In this document: positions 27,483 through 35,182 of the stretch, in pieces
How the letters are laid out: every line of letters starts with the position of its first letter
How positions within the stretch are numbered: the first letter of the stretch is position 1
From: Brevibacillus daliensis
GTDB taxonomy: Bacteria; Bacillota; Bacilli; Brevibacillales; Brevibacillaceae
Reading direction: 5' to 3'
Assembly (NCBI RefSeq): GCF_021245735.1
Contig: NZ_JAJISB010000045.1
Location: forward strand, 1-47,951
DNA: 47,951 bases
The notes under the pieces: model-generated
Database searches by the model: none
Seen by the model: the letters and a program-made list of their open reading frames with translations, nothing else
Told to the model about the DNA's origin: nothing
Translations under genes and position numbers: made by a program

Positions 27483-28469
27483 GTTATAAGCCAATCATAT
27501 GAAAGCGATGTTGTAATAGTTGGTGCAGGTAATGCAGCCCTGTGTGCGGCCATCTCTGCAAGGGAAAAGGGCGCAAAGGTACTAGTGTTAGAAAAAGGTC
27601 CAGAGCACAAACGAGGGGGAAATTCCTTCTTTACGGATGGTGCAATACGGTTCGCCTTCAATGGGCTGGAGGATATTAGAGCAATCATGCCGGAAATGAC
27701 AGATGAAGAAGCAGCAAACATATATATTCCCCCATACAATACGACCGAGTATCTGAAAGATCTGATGAGAGTGACAGGGGGCAAGAGTACACCTGAATTG
27801 GCAGAGCAGCTCGTTACAAAATCGTATGAAACCATTGCCTGGATGAAAAGTCATGGAATAAACTTTCAACTCATTTACGATAATCAATCCTTTGAAAAAG
27901 GCGGTATCCATCATTTCTGGGGAGGTCTTCCTGTTAAAACGGAAAATAAAGGTGTTGGCTTAATTCAGCACTTGAATGCTCGTGCCAAACAATTAGGTAT
28001 CGAGATATGGTATGAATCTCGTGCATATAAATTATGTAAGGAAAACAATCAGATTGTAGCACTCCCCGTAGACAAGGAGCAATTCTTACAAACAATCAAA
28101 AAGTATAACGATTCCGTTCAAGAGGGGAGTTATAACCCTACTGAAAAAGATGGTAAAGGCACAAAAGGTATTACACCTCCGAAGTCAAACTGGGCATTAC
28201 GTATTGAAAAAGGTCCTTTCTACGTTTTTCCTGTAACGTGTGGCATCACATTCTCCTTTGGAGGAGTACATGCTAATTCAATGGGGGAAGTGTTGGATGA
28301 AAATAGGGAGGCAATAAATGGTCTGTTCGTAGCAGGTGAAATGATCGGAGGCATCTTCTACGGTAATTATCCAGGTGGTTCAGGCTTAATGTCTGGTGCT
28401 GTATTTGGAAAATTGGCGGGAACGTCAGCCGCAGAGTATGCGATAAGAAGAGTTACGGTAAAAAAATAG
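27483..28469 (+). pseudogene. tcuA: tricarballylate dehydrogenase (TcuA) with lost start and large internal deletion
   Basis: FAD-dependent fumarate-reductase-family protein. N-terminal dinucleotide-binding block VVIVGAGNAALCAAISAREK and C-terminal NGLFVAGEMIGGIFYGNYPG then GSGLMSG are clear. About 330 codons remain where TcuA has about 470-490: roughly 150 residues are missing between the CKENNQI and LPVDKEQF segments (join near 28058), in frame. In addition no ATG, GTG or TTG precedes the FAD motif in frame: a GTG at 27481 with a good upstream purine stretch hits a stop after two codons, pointing to a small indel. Almost surely non-functional. Confidence 0.8.
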
Positions 28470-28513
28470 TAGGGTAAAGAATGTCTGTGCAAGGTTGAAT
28501 TGGATGAAGGGAC

Positions 28514-28561
28514 AAAAAAGCGATCAGGGGCAGATTACCTACTCTAGCTGATCGCTTTTTT
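28514..28561 (+). terminator. long-stem terminator after the tcuA remnant
   Basis: Perfect 14-bp stem (28514-28527 with 28548-28561) with a 20-nt loop and a T-run within its right arm. Also A-rich on its left, so it may work in both directions. Confidence 0.8.
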
Positions 28562-28579
28562 CTGTACTACTTACTATGT

Positions 28580-28615
28580 AAAAAGCATATTCAGTGGATC
28601 ACCGAGATGCTTTTT
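28580..28615 (-). terminator. hairpin downstream of spoVK
   Basis: Nine-bp stem AAAAAGCAT/ATGCTTTTT (28580-28588 with 28607-28615), 18-nt loop, 30 bp beyond the minus-strand spoVK stop. Its minus-strand right arm ends in a T-run. Confidence 0.6.
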
Positions 28616-28644
28616 AAATGGGACATTATCAGTAAACAATTACT

Positions 28645-29619
28645 TTAAGGCCTTACCGTTCCAAGCATTATATCTTCTGCACGTAATATCATGAGGTCAT
28701 CTCTGGTGAGCTGGTTATTCTTTAACAATCGCATTGCCTGAGCCCGGACTGCTTTCTCCAACACGTTCCGTATGTATCTTGCATTGCTAAACGAAACTAA
28801 AAAGGGATCTTGTAGCAGCTTATGTAAGTGAGTCCGGATTTTTTCTTTAGCCGGAGGAGAAAGCAGGTATTCTTTTTCCAACACCATCATTTCCGCAATC
28901 TCCAGTAGTTCCTCCACCTGATAATCTTCAAAGTGAATCTGTATCGGAAAACGTGAGGGGAGACCCGGGTTGATCTGTAAAAATTCCTCCATTTCCTCTG
29001 TATACCCAGCAAGAATACAGATAAAGTCATTCTTGTGGTCCTCCATCGCCTTTGTGAGGCAATCCACCGCCTCTTTGCCAAAATCCTTCTCGCCACCGCG
29101 TGCAAGCGAATACGCCTCATCGACAAACAGGATTCCTCCCATCGCCTTTTTTATTAGATCGCGTGTTTTCTGAGCAGTGTGCCCAATATATTCACCCACC
29201 AGGTCGGCACGCTCTGCTTCAATTAGATGCCCTTTACTTAAAATCCCCATTTCTTTAAGTATTTTCCCAAATATGCGAGCTACCGTAGTTTTACCAGTAC
29301 CTGGGCTACCTTTAAACACCATATGGTATACCTGTTGATCCGTTCGTAGTTGGTGCTTCAATCTTTCACGATTGGTGCGAAGGAGAGCATAGATCTCATA
29401 CATAACTCGTTTAGCCTCCCCGAGCCCAATCATTTTTTCTAATTCATTAATTGCCACTTTAACCTGGTCAGGAGCAGTTGAACGAACGGTATCCACGAGA
29501 GCATCTGTTTCCTTGACAGGCTGAGAAGCTGGATGATGAAAGACGACCTGAATCCGATTGGGTGACTCCGTTGATTCGGTCATAATCGCTTTGGACGGTA
29601 CGATAGCACTCTGCTTCAT
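28645..29619 (-). CDS. spoVK: stage V sporulation protein K, AAA+ ATPase
   Basis: 324-residue CbxX/CfqX-type AAA+ ATPase needed at a late sporulation step. Walker A GSPGTGKT, Walker B GILFVDEAYSLARGG, sensor region ICILAGYTEEMEEFLQINPG then LPSRFP, and the C-terminal lid with SNARYIRNVLEKAVRAQ. In Bacillus and relatives it lies downstream of miaA-hfq, as here, which marks this part as chromosomal backbone. Minus strand. ATG at 29619 with a weak GGTGAG upstream. The first 45 residues are a low-conservation extension. Confidence 0.93.
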   Translation of the reverse strand: MKQSAIVPSKAIMTESTESPNRIQVVFHHPASQPVKETDALVDTVRSTAPDQVKVAINELEKMIGLGEAKRVMYEIYALLRTNRERLKHQLRTDQQVYHMVFKGSPGTGKTTVARIFGKILKEMGILSKGHLIEAERADLVGEYIGHTAQKTRDLIKKAMGGILFVDEAYSLARGGEKDFGKEAVDCLTKAMEDHKNDFICILAGYTEEMEEFLQINPGLPSRFPIQIHFEDYQVEELLEIAEMMVLEKEYLLSPPAKEKIRTHLHKLLQDPFLVSFSNARYIRNVLEKAVRAQAMRLLKNNQLTRDDLMILRAEDIMLGTVRP

Positions 29620-29794
29620 TTTCGCTCACCCGCTTTCCGTAGTACATACTATATGTATACGCAGGGAATTGGAAAATCTGTATAAAAAGAAATACTGGTT
29701 TGAGGAAAATCTGGGGAAGTGGATGATGATAATGTTTATTCAACGGAGATAGCATTTTATTTGGCGGAATATTTAAATGTTTCTTATTCATGTA

Positions 29795-29855
29795 TTGACA
29801 AAATATTAAAATTACTAAATAATACATAAAGTATATTAGTTACTAAATTAATTAT
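29795..29855 (+). promoter_or_regulatory. promoter with MarR-type operator copies before the SDR gene
   Basis: A TTGACA at 29795-29800 is a likely -35 element. ATTACTAAATAAT (29811-29823) overlaps the expected -10 region, and TTACTAAATTAATTAT (29840-29855) follows. The last 16-mer recurs exactly at 31319-31334, upstream of the marR gene, so both are probably bound by that regulator. Confidence 0.65.
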
Positions 29856-29874
29856 ATGTGAAGGAGGTTTTATA

Positions 29875-30768
29875 TTGAAAGTATTCATTACAGGGGTCAC
29901 GGGGTATGTTGGATCAGTAATAGCACAACATTTCCTATCTGAAGGTTATCAGGTTTCTGGACTCGTAAGATCACAAGAGAAAGCTGAGCGGTTAATTAAA
30001 ATGGGGATCGATCCGATTATAGGAAATCTTGCTGATTTATCTTTGCTAAAGGAAAGTGTAAGGAAAGTCGACGGTGTTATTCATACGGCAATATCACATA
30101 CTCCAGACATGGAAAAGCTCGACGTATCCGCAGTTAAGACAATGTTGGATGGTTTAGAAGGTAGTGGAAAACCATTCATTTATACAAGCGGAACCTTAAT
30201 CTATAACGATACCTTTCAGAATATCGTTGACGAGGATTCGGATCTGAATCCTTTACCTTTTTTGAATTGGAAAGCTAATCAGGAAAGAGAAGTGGTGGCA
30301 GCTGCTGGGCGTAATATCCGTACGGTTGTAATTCGTCCAACTCTAGTCTATGGACGCGGAGGTGGGTTAGTTCAAGCAACAATTAAACTAACGAAGCAAT
30401 TGCAATCTGCAAAATATATAAATGATGGACAAAATGCATGGTCAACAATCGACGTCGATGACTTGGCGAACCTTTATGTATGCGCTTTTTCGCAAGCACA
30501 ACCTGGCTCATTATTTAATGCAACATCCAGAGAAATGATTACAACGAAAGAGCTCATGAATTCCATTGGAAAAATAGCCGGAGTAGAAAACAAAATTGAA
30601 TCGTGGACGTATGAAGAAGCGGTTAAAGTAATCGGACCTGCTGCTTGGGGGTCCAGTATTAATCAAAGAATATCTGGATCAAGAGCTGAACAGCAACTAC
30701 AATGGAAAGCCACTTCAAAATCGATTCTCAAAGAGATTGAAGAAGGATCTTATAAGGTTAACGCATGA
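29875..30768 (+). CDS. NAD-dependent epimerase/dehydratase-like reductase (extended SDR)
   Basis: 297 residues. Rossmann motif GVTGYVGSVIAQHF at the N-terminus (GxxGxxG), then VDGVIHTAIS, IYTSGTLIYND in the catalytic Ser/Tyr region (the classical YxxxK is not evident) and VVIRPTLVYGRGGG. TTG start with a perfect AAGGAGGT 6 nt upstream. Controlled, on sequence evidence, by the MarR protein encoded next to it. Substrate unknown; perhaps a detoxification reductase, together with the Old Yellow Enzyme across marR. Confidence 0.85.
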   Translation: MKVFITGVTGYVGSVIAQHFLSEGYQVSGLVRSQEKAERLIKMGIDPIIGNLADLSLLKESVRKVDGVIHTAISHTPDMEKLDVSAVKTMLDGLEGSGKPFIYTSGTLIYNDTFQNIVDEDSDLNPLPFLNWKANQEREVVAAAGRNIRTVVIRPTLVYGRGGGLVQATIKLTKQLQSAKYINDGQNAWSTIDVDDLANLYVCAFSQAQPGSLFNATSREMITTKELMNSIGKIAGVENKIESWTYEEAVKVIGPAAWGSSINQRISGSRAEQQLQWKATSKSILKEIEEGSYKVNA

Positions 30769-30770
30769 TA

Positions 30771-30800
30771 AAAGCATAGCCCGTGATTGGACTATGCTTT
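30771..30800. terminator. bidirectional terminator between SDR and marR
   Basis: Nine-bp stem AAAGCATAG/CTATGCTTT (30771-30779 with 30792-30800). Its right arm contains the marR stop codon. Confidence 0.6.
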
Positions 30801-31286
30801 GGCCTCGTGAATATCCTGATAAGAGCTAAGGAATTGTACGGATTTAGCTAAAATCCGAATCAGCTGTTTGGTATCATCAATACCTAGATGTTCGCGTAAC
30901 TGCTGAAAACGATCAAAAAGCTCTTGTTCTCTTGATTTGACAAACTTGTGTCCGGTTTCAGTGGCCGTAACGAGAACAGACCGTCGATCATTAGGAGCGA
31001 TCGTGCGTGTAATGTACCCGGTCTGTTCAAGCTTGTGGATGACGTGTGTAACTGCTGCTGAGGTTATTTTTAACTGCTTACTTAGTTCGGAGACTTTTAT
31101 ACCGTTTGAGCCCGGAGGACATAGATAGGTCAGGTAAACAAGCAAGTTTGTTTCGCTTTGTCGGAGATCCTTTGAGGGAATGAATACATTTCCGACGCGT
31201 TTCAACTGCCCGAATACAAGAGCAAGTTCTTTCGTTACGTTATCATTATCCAGTTCTGTGTTATTGTCTGTGCTCATGAAACTCAA
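30792..31286 (-). CDS. MarR family transcriptional regulator
   Basis: 164 residues. Winged-helix core with LSKQLKITSAAVTHVIHKLE as recognition region and the wing TRTIAPNDRRSVLVTATETG (the D-x-R motif of MarR proteins). Divergent from the truncated Old Yellow Enzyme gene and convergent with the SDR gene. A 16-bp sequence upstream of its start is repeated in the SDR promoter, which marks it as an autoregulated local repressor. MarR proteins typically respond to phenolic or oxidised compounds. Confidence 0.9.
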   Translation of the reverse strand: MSFMSTDNNTELDNDNVTKELALVFGQLKRVGNVFIPSKDLRQSETNLLVYLTYLCPPGSNGIKVSELSKQLKITSAAVTHVIHKLEQTGYITRTIAPNDRRSVLVTATETGHKFVKSREQELFDRFQQLREHLGIDDTKQLIRILAKSVQFLSSYQDIHEAKA

Positions 31287-31318
31287 GCCCCTTTTAACTT
31301 ATTATAAAAATAAATTAT

Positions 31319-31334
31319 TTACTAAATTAATTAT
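31319..31334. promoter_or_regulatory. MarR-type operator copy in the marR/OYE divergent region
   Basis: TTACTAAATTAATTAT, identical to 29840-29855 in the SDR promoter. It lies 33 bp upstream of the marR start and 110 bp before the Old Yellow Enzyme start, placed to control both. Confidence 0.65.
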
Positions 31335-31443
31335 GTTGTCAAGTTGTATGTGCCAATATAATTTGAACGACTTTCAAAAAGGGAGTGGAAAGAAACATGT
31401 AGAGCTTTATTTTACTGTTGGGCTAACCAAAAGGAGGCATCTT

Positions 31444-31660
31444 TTGAAAGAAAATCACTCAGTTCAATCATTGTTTCACCCTCTTACAATAGGCAGACTT
31501 ACTTTATCTAACCGAATTGTTATGGCGCCAAAGACACGAGCATTTTCACCAGACGGAGTGCCGGGCGAGGATGTCTTACATTACTACAGGCGACGGGCGG
31601 AAAAGGGAGTGGGCTTGATCGTTACCGAGGGCACGGTGATTAATCACCCAGCAGCATCGG
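31444..31660 (+). pseudogene. Old Yellow Enzyme (NADH:flavin oxidoreductase), truncated after ~72 codons
   Basis: TTG start with AAGGAGG upstream. It reads SLFHPLTIGRLTLSNRIVMA then PKTRAFSPDG and LIVTEGTVINHPAASA, the first strands of the TIM barrel of bacterial Old Yellow Enzymes. Homology stops at about 31655-31660, where the sequence becomes the antisense of a YonK-like phage gene. The family is about 350 residues long, so 80 percent is lost. The join falls in a GCAGCATCGGCAGC stretch that both genes can read as an Ala-rich run. Confidence 0.85.
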
Positions 31661-31853
31661 CAGCTTCGATTTCATCTTCTTCTTTGATAGTGATACTGAC
31701 TTGTTTACCATCAAATTCTTTAAGCAGATCATAGAGTTTATAATATAGAATCATAGTTTCTTTTGTGTCTATATTTTTTACTGCCTCTTCACTTAAACCA
31801 ATCTCATGACTGAATTTCCCTTCTAAACTTAAAGAGTGAACACGTTTTGCCAT
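31644..31853 (-). CDS. YonK-like phage protein
   Basis: 69 residues; MAKRVHSLSLEGKF at the start and LKEFDGKQVSITIKEEDE at the end resemble the small SPbeta prophage protein YonK, which oligomerises and whose function is unknown. ATG with AGGAGG 6 nt upstream. The last residues (AADAAG) may come from the joined Old Yellow Enzyme sequence, so the natural C-terminus is uncertain. Confidence 0.7.
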   Translation of the reverse strand: MAKRVHSLSLEGKFSHEIGLSEEAVKNIDTKETMILYYKLYDLLKEFDGKQVSITIKEEDEIEAADAAG

Positions 31854-31885
31854 AAAAATCCTCCTGTTATCCTAAAAATAAGTAA

Positions 31886-31906
31886 ACACCGTTTGAGGGA
31901 CGGTGT
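31886..31906 (-). promoter_or_regulatory. hairpin in the YonK-like leader, possible attenuator
   Basis: Stem ACACCGT/ACGGTGT (7 bp, 7-nt loop) on the minus strand, 33 nt before the YonK-like start and followed by a T-rich stretch. The leader upstream of it (to about 32040) is long, about 190 nt, and contains no gene. A transcription attenuator is possible. Confidence 0.3.
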
Positions 31907-32082
31907 AACCCTTTACGAATTAGATGATATTTCCACAATTGTTCTGAAAACTTGCAGGGTGGGGCGGCGTATCCCACATCTCTTTCAACCACTAGGGCGT
32001 GACGGTAACCTTTCTGTCCTCTTGCAAAATCAAAATAGTCTCAAGGACAACTTTATATTTATTGAATAATAATATTTTTATT

Positions 32083-32190
32083 TTATTTAATAAGTTCTTT
32101 TAGTGGTTTAGATGCTTTAAATGCAGGAGCCTTGGTTTCAGGGATGTCAATTTCTTCGCCAGTTTGTTGGTTATGACCTTTACTTCTGCT
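32083..32190 (-). pseudogene. HU-type DNA-binding protein, C-terminal fragment
   Basis: The last 35 codons of an HU protein: RSKGHNQQTGEEIDIP then ETKAPAFKASKPLKELIK (the arm ending and the PAFKxxKxLKE helix). Upstream of 32190 the reading frame turns into unrelated sequence, and on the opposite strand a different open stretch (NGEDGYNGILIEEVSK) ends at 32241, so this is a join of two fragments. SPbeta-type phages carry their own HU gene (YonN), consistent with the YonK-like neighbour. Confidence 0.75.
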
Positions 32191-32277
32191 GAATGGCGAG
32201 GATGGGTATAATGGTATTCTGATTGAAGAAGTGAGTAAATAAAATCTCGATTTTATTTACAAGGGAGGTAATGAAAA

Positions 32278-32367
32278 GTGCTTACATGTAAAAATTGCAG
32301 ATGGGTTGCATGTAGAAATTATGGTTACGATAAAGAAATTTGCATTCAGTTCATTAAAGATGAATAA
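32278..32367 (+). CDS. 29-residue cysteine-rich peptide, unknown
   Basis: GTG start with AGGGAGG 9 nt upstream. MLTCKNCRWVACRNYGYDKE then ICIQFIKDE: CxxC plus two further cysteines suggest a tiny metal-binding knuckle or a disulphide-linked peptide. No family recognised. A rival ATG at 32271 gives only MKSAYM. Confidence 0.45.
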   Translation: MLTCKNCRWVACRNYGYDKEICIQFIKDE

Positions 32368-32402
32368 ATATAAATCTATGTTGTTGAGAATGGGGCGATA
32401 GA

Positions 32403-32552
32403 ATGTCGGAAAAAATTGATATGCAAAAACTCGGAGAGAATTGGGTTGGCTTCTTTGTGTTTGAAGCACTTGGGCAGAATCATAATATTATGGCAGCAAG
32501 TCAAGATTATGATCCTTTCCAAGTTGATGCGAAACTTACGTATATGATTTAA
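32403..32552 (+). CDS. 49-residue hypothetical protein
   Basis: ATG start, weak GGGGCG upstream. Acidic, with a central WVGFFVFEALG stretch. Not recognised. Position among phage fragments suggests a small phage-derived protein. Confidence 0.35.
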   Translation: MSEKIDMQKLGENWVGFFVFEALGQNHNIMAASQDYDPFQVDAKLTYMI

Positions 32553-33088
32553 ATAAAATAAATATATAATGTTTAAATTTAACAAAGGAAGAAAAGCTAA
32601 TCTAGAATTCTAGTTAAGGAATCTAGATACAAGATAAGGAACTTAAACATCAACCATGTAGCCCTTGTAAAAATATAGTCGTTCCAGTTAACAAAAATTT
32701 AATTATAGTACCTTCTGATGATAAAAAAGATAATGTTTTTTAAGAGGGGAATTGGTGATGGGTTAAACCAGTAATAGACACACCTAACAGTGGAGTATGG
32801 ATACAGATAATATCTGTTACCCATTCCCGCTGTATATGTAGTATTTGCTAGGTAAACTCTTTACCTTTGACCAGTATGATAAAATTCTAGGCAACTGCTC
32901 TCTTAAAAATTTCGTTAAATCTCTTGTTCGTAGAATTATATAACTGTACTTATCTCTTCCCATGTTCATTGTAAGAACTTAACTATGATGGGTCCTAGTA
33001 ACTATACTAACCTCCAAAAAACCTTGATGAATAATACAATGATCTATATTGAGAATATTTTATTAACAACAAATTTTATGAATTTATG
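32553..33088. other. intergenic region with gene debris
   Basis: About 535 bp. Contains a perfect 12-bp palindrome CTAGAATTCTAG (32602-32613), the 3' end of an unknown gene at about 32635-32743 (HQPCSPCKNIVVPVNKN, no start), and on the minus strand at about 32765-32960 a stop-ridden stretch with REWVTDIICIHT, faintly like the first catalytic Asp block of IS3-family transposases. None is intact. Confidence 0.35.
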
Positions 33089-33116
33089 TTGCAATTAAAT
33101 AAAATGGTTTTATAAT
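33089..33116 (+). promoter_or_regulatory. promoter of the colicin-D-like toxin gene
   Basis: TTGCAA (33089-33094), 16-bp spacer, perfect TATAAT (33111-33116), 29 nt before the TTG start. Confidence 0.6.
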
Positions 33117-33144
33117 TGGAAAAAAAAGAAAGGTGTGGAAAATA

Positions 33145-33747
33145 TTGAATTTATTTAAAAGTTTATCAAAAAAGTTACTTATTGCTTTAACTGTCATTCT
33201 TGTATCAACGTCTATCTTACCGATGCAAAACACTTATGCTAGCGAAGAGGAACCTCCAAAAAATATTGAGCTTACCAACTATACTACTCCTGAAGAAAAA
33301 GAAATTGTTGATAAAATCGAAGAAGAGCTATCAGATTATGACTTTAATGCAGAAAGAAAAAATAATGATGAAATTCAACCAATGGTATGGGGTAAGATAA
33401 TCAAATTAATCATTAATGGTATAACAGAGTCAATCGAACCTTATTTTGATGATAAGCAGATTCAAGCAAAATATAAACATGCAAAAGATTTTGGCGTGTA
33501 TGGTTCATACAATAAAGAAAATGCAAAAAAATTTCTAGATGCAGTTGACTGGCATATTCAAACAGCAACTGAGATCTATGTATCTACATATCATGGACAG
33601 CAGGTTCTTGTTTGGATTAAACCAAACGACTTAATGGTATATACTGAAATGGATGGAGATTTTATTTCAGGATGGAAAGCTACTAAAGATCAGTTAAATT
33701 TTCATCGGGAAAATGGTGCGGCGATTAAAAGAGAAAGACATGCGTAA
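33145..33747 (+). CDS. secreted colicin-D-type tRNase toxin
   Basis: 200 residues. N-terminal Sec signal peptide (basic NLFKSLSKK, hydrophobic LLIALTVILVSTSIL, likely cleavage after TYA at residue 32), a charged linker, then a C-terminal domain of about 95 residues. That domain holds KYKHAKDFG (K109, K111, H112) and GDFISGWK (S175, W177), spaced as the catalytic K608, K610, H611, S677 and W679 of colicin D, which cuts the anticodon loop of tRNA-Arg. No repeats, LXG, RHS or other delivery domain is present. TTG at 33145 fits the AAAGGTG site; GTG at 33133 overlaps it. Followed by a candidate immunity gene. Confidence 0.8.
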   Translation: MNLFKSLSKKLLIALTVILVSTSILPMQNTYASEEEPPKNIELTNYTTPEEKEIVDKIEEELSDYDFNAERKNNDEIQPMVWGKIIKLIINGITESIEPYFDDKQIQAKYKHAKDFGVYGSYNKENAKKFLDAVDWHIQTATEIYVSTYHGQQVLVWIKPNDLMVYTEMDGDFISGWKATKDQLNFHRENGAAIKRERHA

Positions 33748-33768
33748 AAAGATTTAACATCAAAAATA

Positions 33769-33832
33769 GTCCTCTAAAAGGAAGAGTTTGAAACCTGATA
33801 ATATTTAATCTTACACATTCCTTTTAGAGGAC
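33769..33832 (+). terminator. 15-bp hairpin between toxin and immunity genes
   Basis: Perfect 15-bp inverted repeat (33769-33783 with 33818-33832), 34-nt loop, followed by ATTTTCTT. It may end part of the toxin transcript, or tune the toxin to immunity ratio. Confidence 0.6.
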
Positions 33833-33856
33833 ATTTTCTTAATAAGGAGGGCTTCT

Positions 33857-34444
33857 ATGGGGGCTAATACTTCGATTGGTTTGGTGTACGACCCTAATAA
33901 ACAAAATCTAAAGTCACAGTGCAGTAATCTTATTAATGCACTAAAAACCAAATATGATATAAAAGTTGATCGAATTCAATATAGTACCGAAAAGGAGACG
34001 GCTAATTGGATAACAGTAGATAATCCAGATAATGCTGCATTGAACAAATTTTACTCAGAAATTGAATCTATTTTTATGGTACAAATTAGCCTATCTTTTA
34101 AAAGCTTTAAAGATAATGCATTTTCAACCGTCCTTCGTATCATTCGAGAAAAAAACGTAGAAGGCTTTCTCCTTGACATTTCAGAGGAAGACATTATACC
34201 AGATTATAGTGAATCTTTGATTCTAGAAGCTGAAGATTTCATCTGCTCTATGGTTAGGCATATATATAAATATGTAAATTTTGAATATGGATTTTGTGAT
34301 CAAGAAGCAGAAATAGAATACTCTCCTAAAGATTTTTTTAATCTTGGATATTCTGTCTATTCCCTTGAATTTATTCCTACAGACTTAAGTCTCAAGATTA
34401 AAAAAAGTGATTGGGATATTACTGGTCTTAATGAAAGAAAATAA
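33857..34444 (+). CDS. candidate immunity protein for the colicin-D-like toxin
   Basis: 195-residue acidic cytoplasmic protein without signal peptide. ATG with a strong AAGGAGGG. No named family is recognised. It lies directly behind a secreted tRNase gene on the same strand, is acidic (the toxin domain is basic), and has the size of typical immunity proteins, which is the whole basis for the call. Colicin D itself is neutralised by a small acidic ImmD that mimics tRNA. Confidence 0.6.
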   Translation: MGANTSIGLVYDPNKQNLKSQCSNLINALKTKYDIKVDRIQYSTEKETANWITVDNPDNAALNKFYSEIESIFMVQISLSFKSFKDNAFSTVLRIIREKNVEGFLLDISEEDIIPDYSESLILEAEDFICSMVRHIYKYVNFEYGFCDQEAEIEYSPKDFFNLGYSVYSLEFIPTDLSLKIKKSDWDITGLNERK

Positions 34445-34448
34445 ATAT

Positions 34449-34517
34449 ACTAATCTAAACAATAATATTCCTTAACTCAGTGAGACTGAGAAAAGGAATA
34501 TTATTGTTTAGATTAGT
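34449..34517. repeat. 25-bp perfect inverted repeat hairpin
   Basis: Left arm 34449-34473 and right arm 34493-34517 are perfectly complementary over 25 bp, with an apical CTCAG/CTGAG stem inside. It begins 5 bp after the immunity stop. No T-run follows on the plus strand (seven A instead), so it is not a textbook terminator; an RNA 3'-end stabiliser or a small hairpin element are alternatives. Confidence 0.75.
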
Positions 34518-34872
34518 AAAAAAAGCACCAAAACCAAAATTAATCAGAGTCCAATATCAAAAGATGAACTAAAATAGTAGGTGCTTCACGCTTAATATTT
34601 TGTAAGATTTTTTTGAGCGACTATCATAAGGTGATACTTCATGCAAATTTAAAGACAAACAAATTTTCTCTACTATCCTGACAACAAGATTTAGTTTGTA
34701 AAAACGATAACCTGCCTACTTACCAAATAGTAAATAAACAGGTTATCACGTTCTATTAATAGTATATTCCTAGATAATAGATTTATACCAAACTAGCCAA
34801 TAAAAGTGGAATTTCATTCTTTGAAGAGCTTTTCTTTGTTCTTGCAATCCACAAGAAGAAGGGGATTGGATA
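34518..34872. other. intergenic region with a small hairpin
   Basis: About 355 bp, very AT-rich, no gene seen. A 9-bp inverted repeat GATAACCTG/CAGGTTATC (34706-34714 with 34739-34747) with a 24-nt loop is the only clear structure. Confidence 0.5.
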
Positions 34873-35031
34873 ATGATTCTTGACATCAAGTTTCAAATTA
34901 AGAAAACTCCATATTACGTCAAAGTTTATAATACAGAGGAAGGATATAAGGTCTTTTTATACTATAAGAGGAGGGGAATTGAAACTAATAAAAAATCAGA
35001 GTTTTTCAATCGATTCTTGAAGGTCGTTTAA
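34873..35031 (+). CDS. 52-residue hypothetical protein
   Basis: ATG with AAGGGG upstream. Basic, beta-rich looking (KFQIKKTPYYVKVYN, GYKVFLYYKRRG). Not recognised; probably phage-derived. Confidence 0.45.
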   Translation: MILDIKFQIKKTPYYVKVYNTEEGYKVFLYYKRRGIETNKKSEFFNRFLKVV

Positions 35032-35182
35032 CATAATCATGGTGTTAGTTTTGTAAGTGAGATGAGGTCAAATAAGTCTAAAGTATAAGATTATCCTGTG
35101 AATTAAATTGTTATTCAGTTGAATTAAACAATTTTAGGTTGTAAAGTAATATGAAGAAAAAAGGTGAGAATGGTGAGATTTT

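Noticed and set aside
31836-32069. Plus-strand open frame near the YonK-like gene
   Set aside because: Runs antisense through the YonK-like start and leader; no ribosome site.
32765-32960. IS3-family transposase remnant on the minus strand
   Set aside because: Only a short REWVTDI-like match amid stop codons; too weak to call a mobile element.
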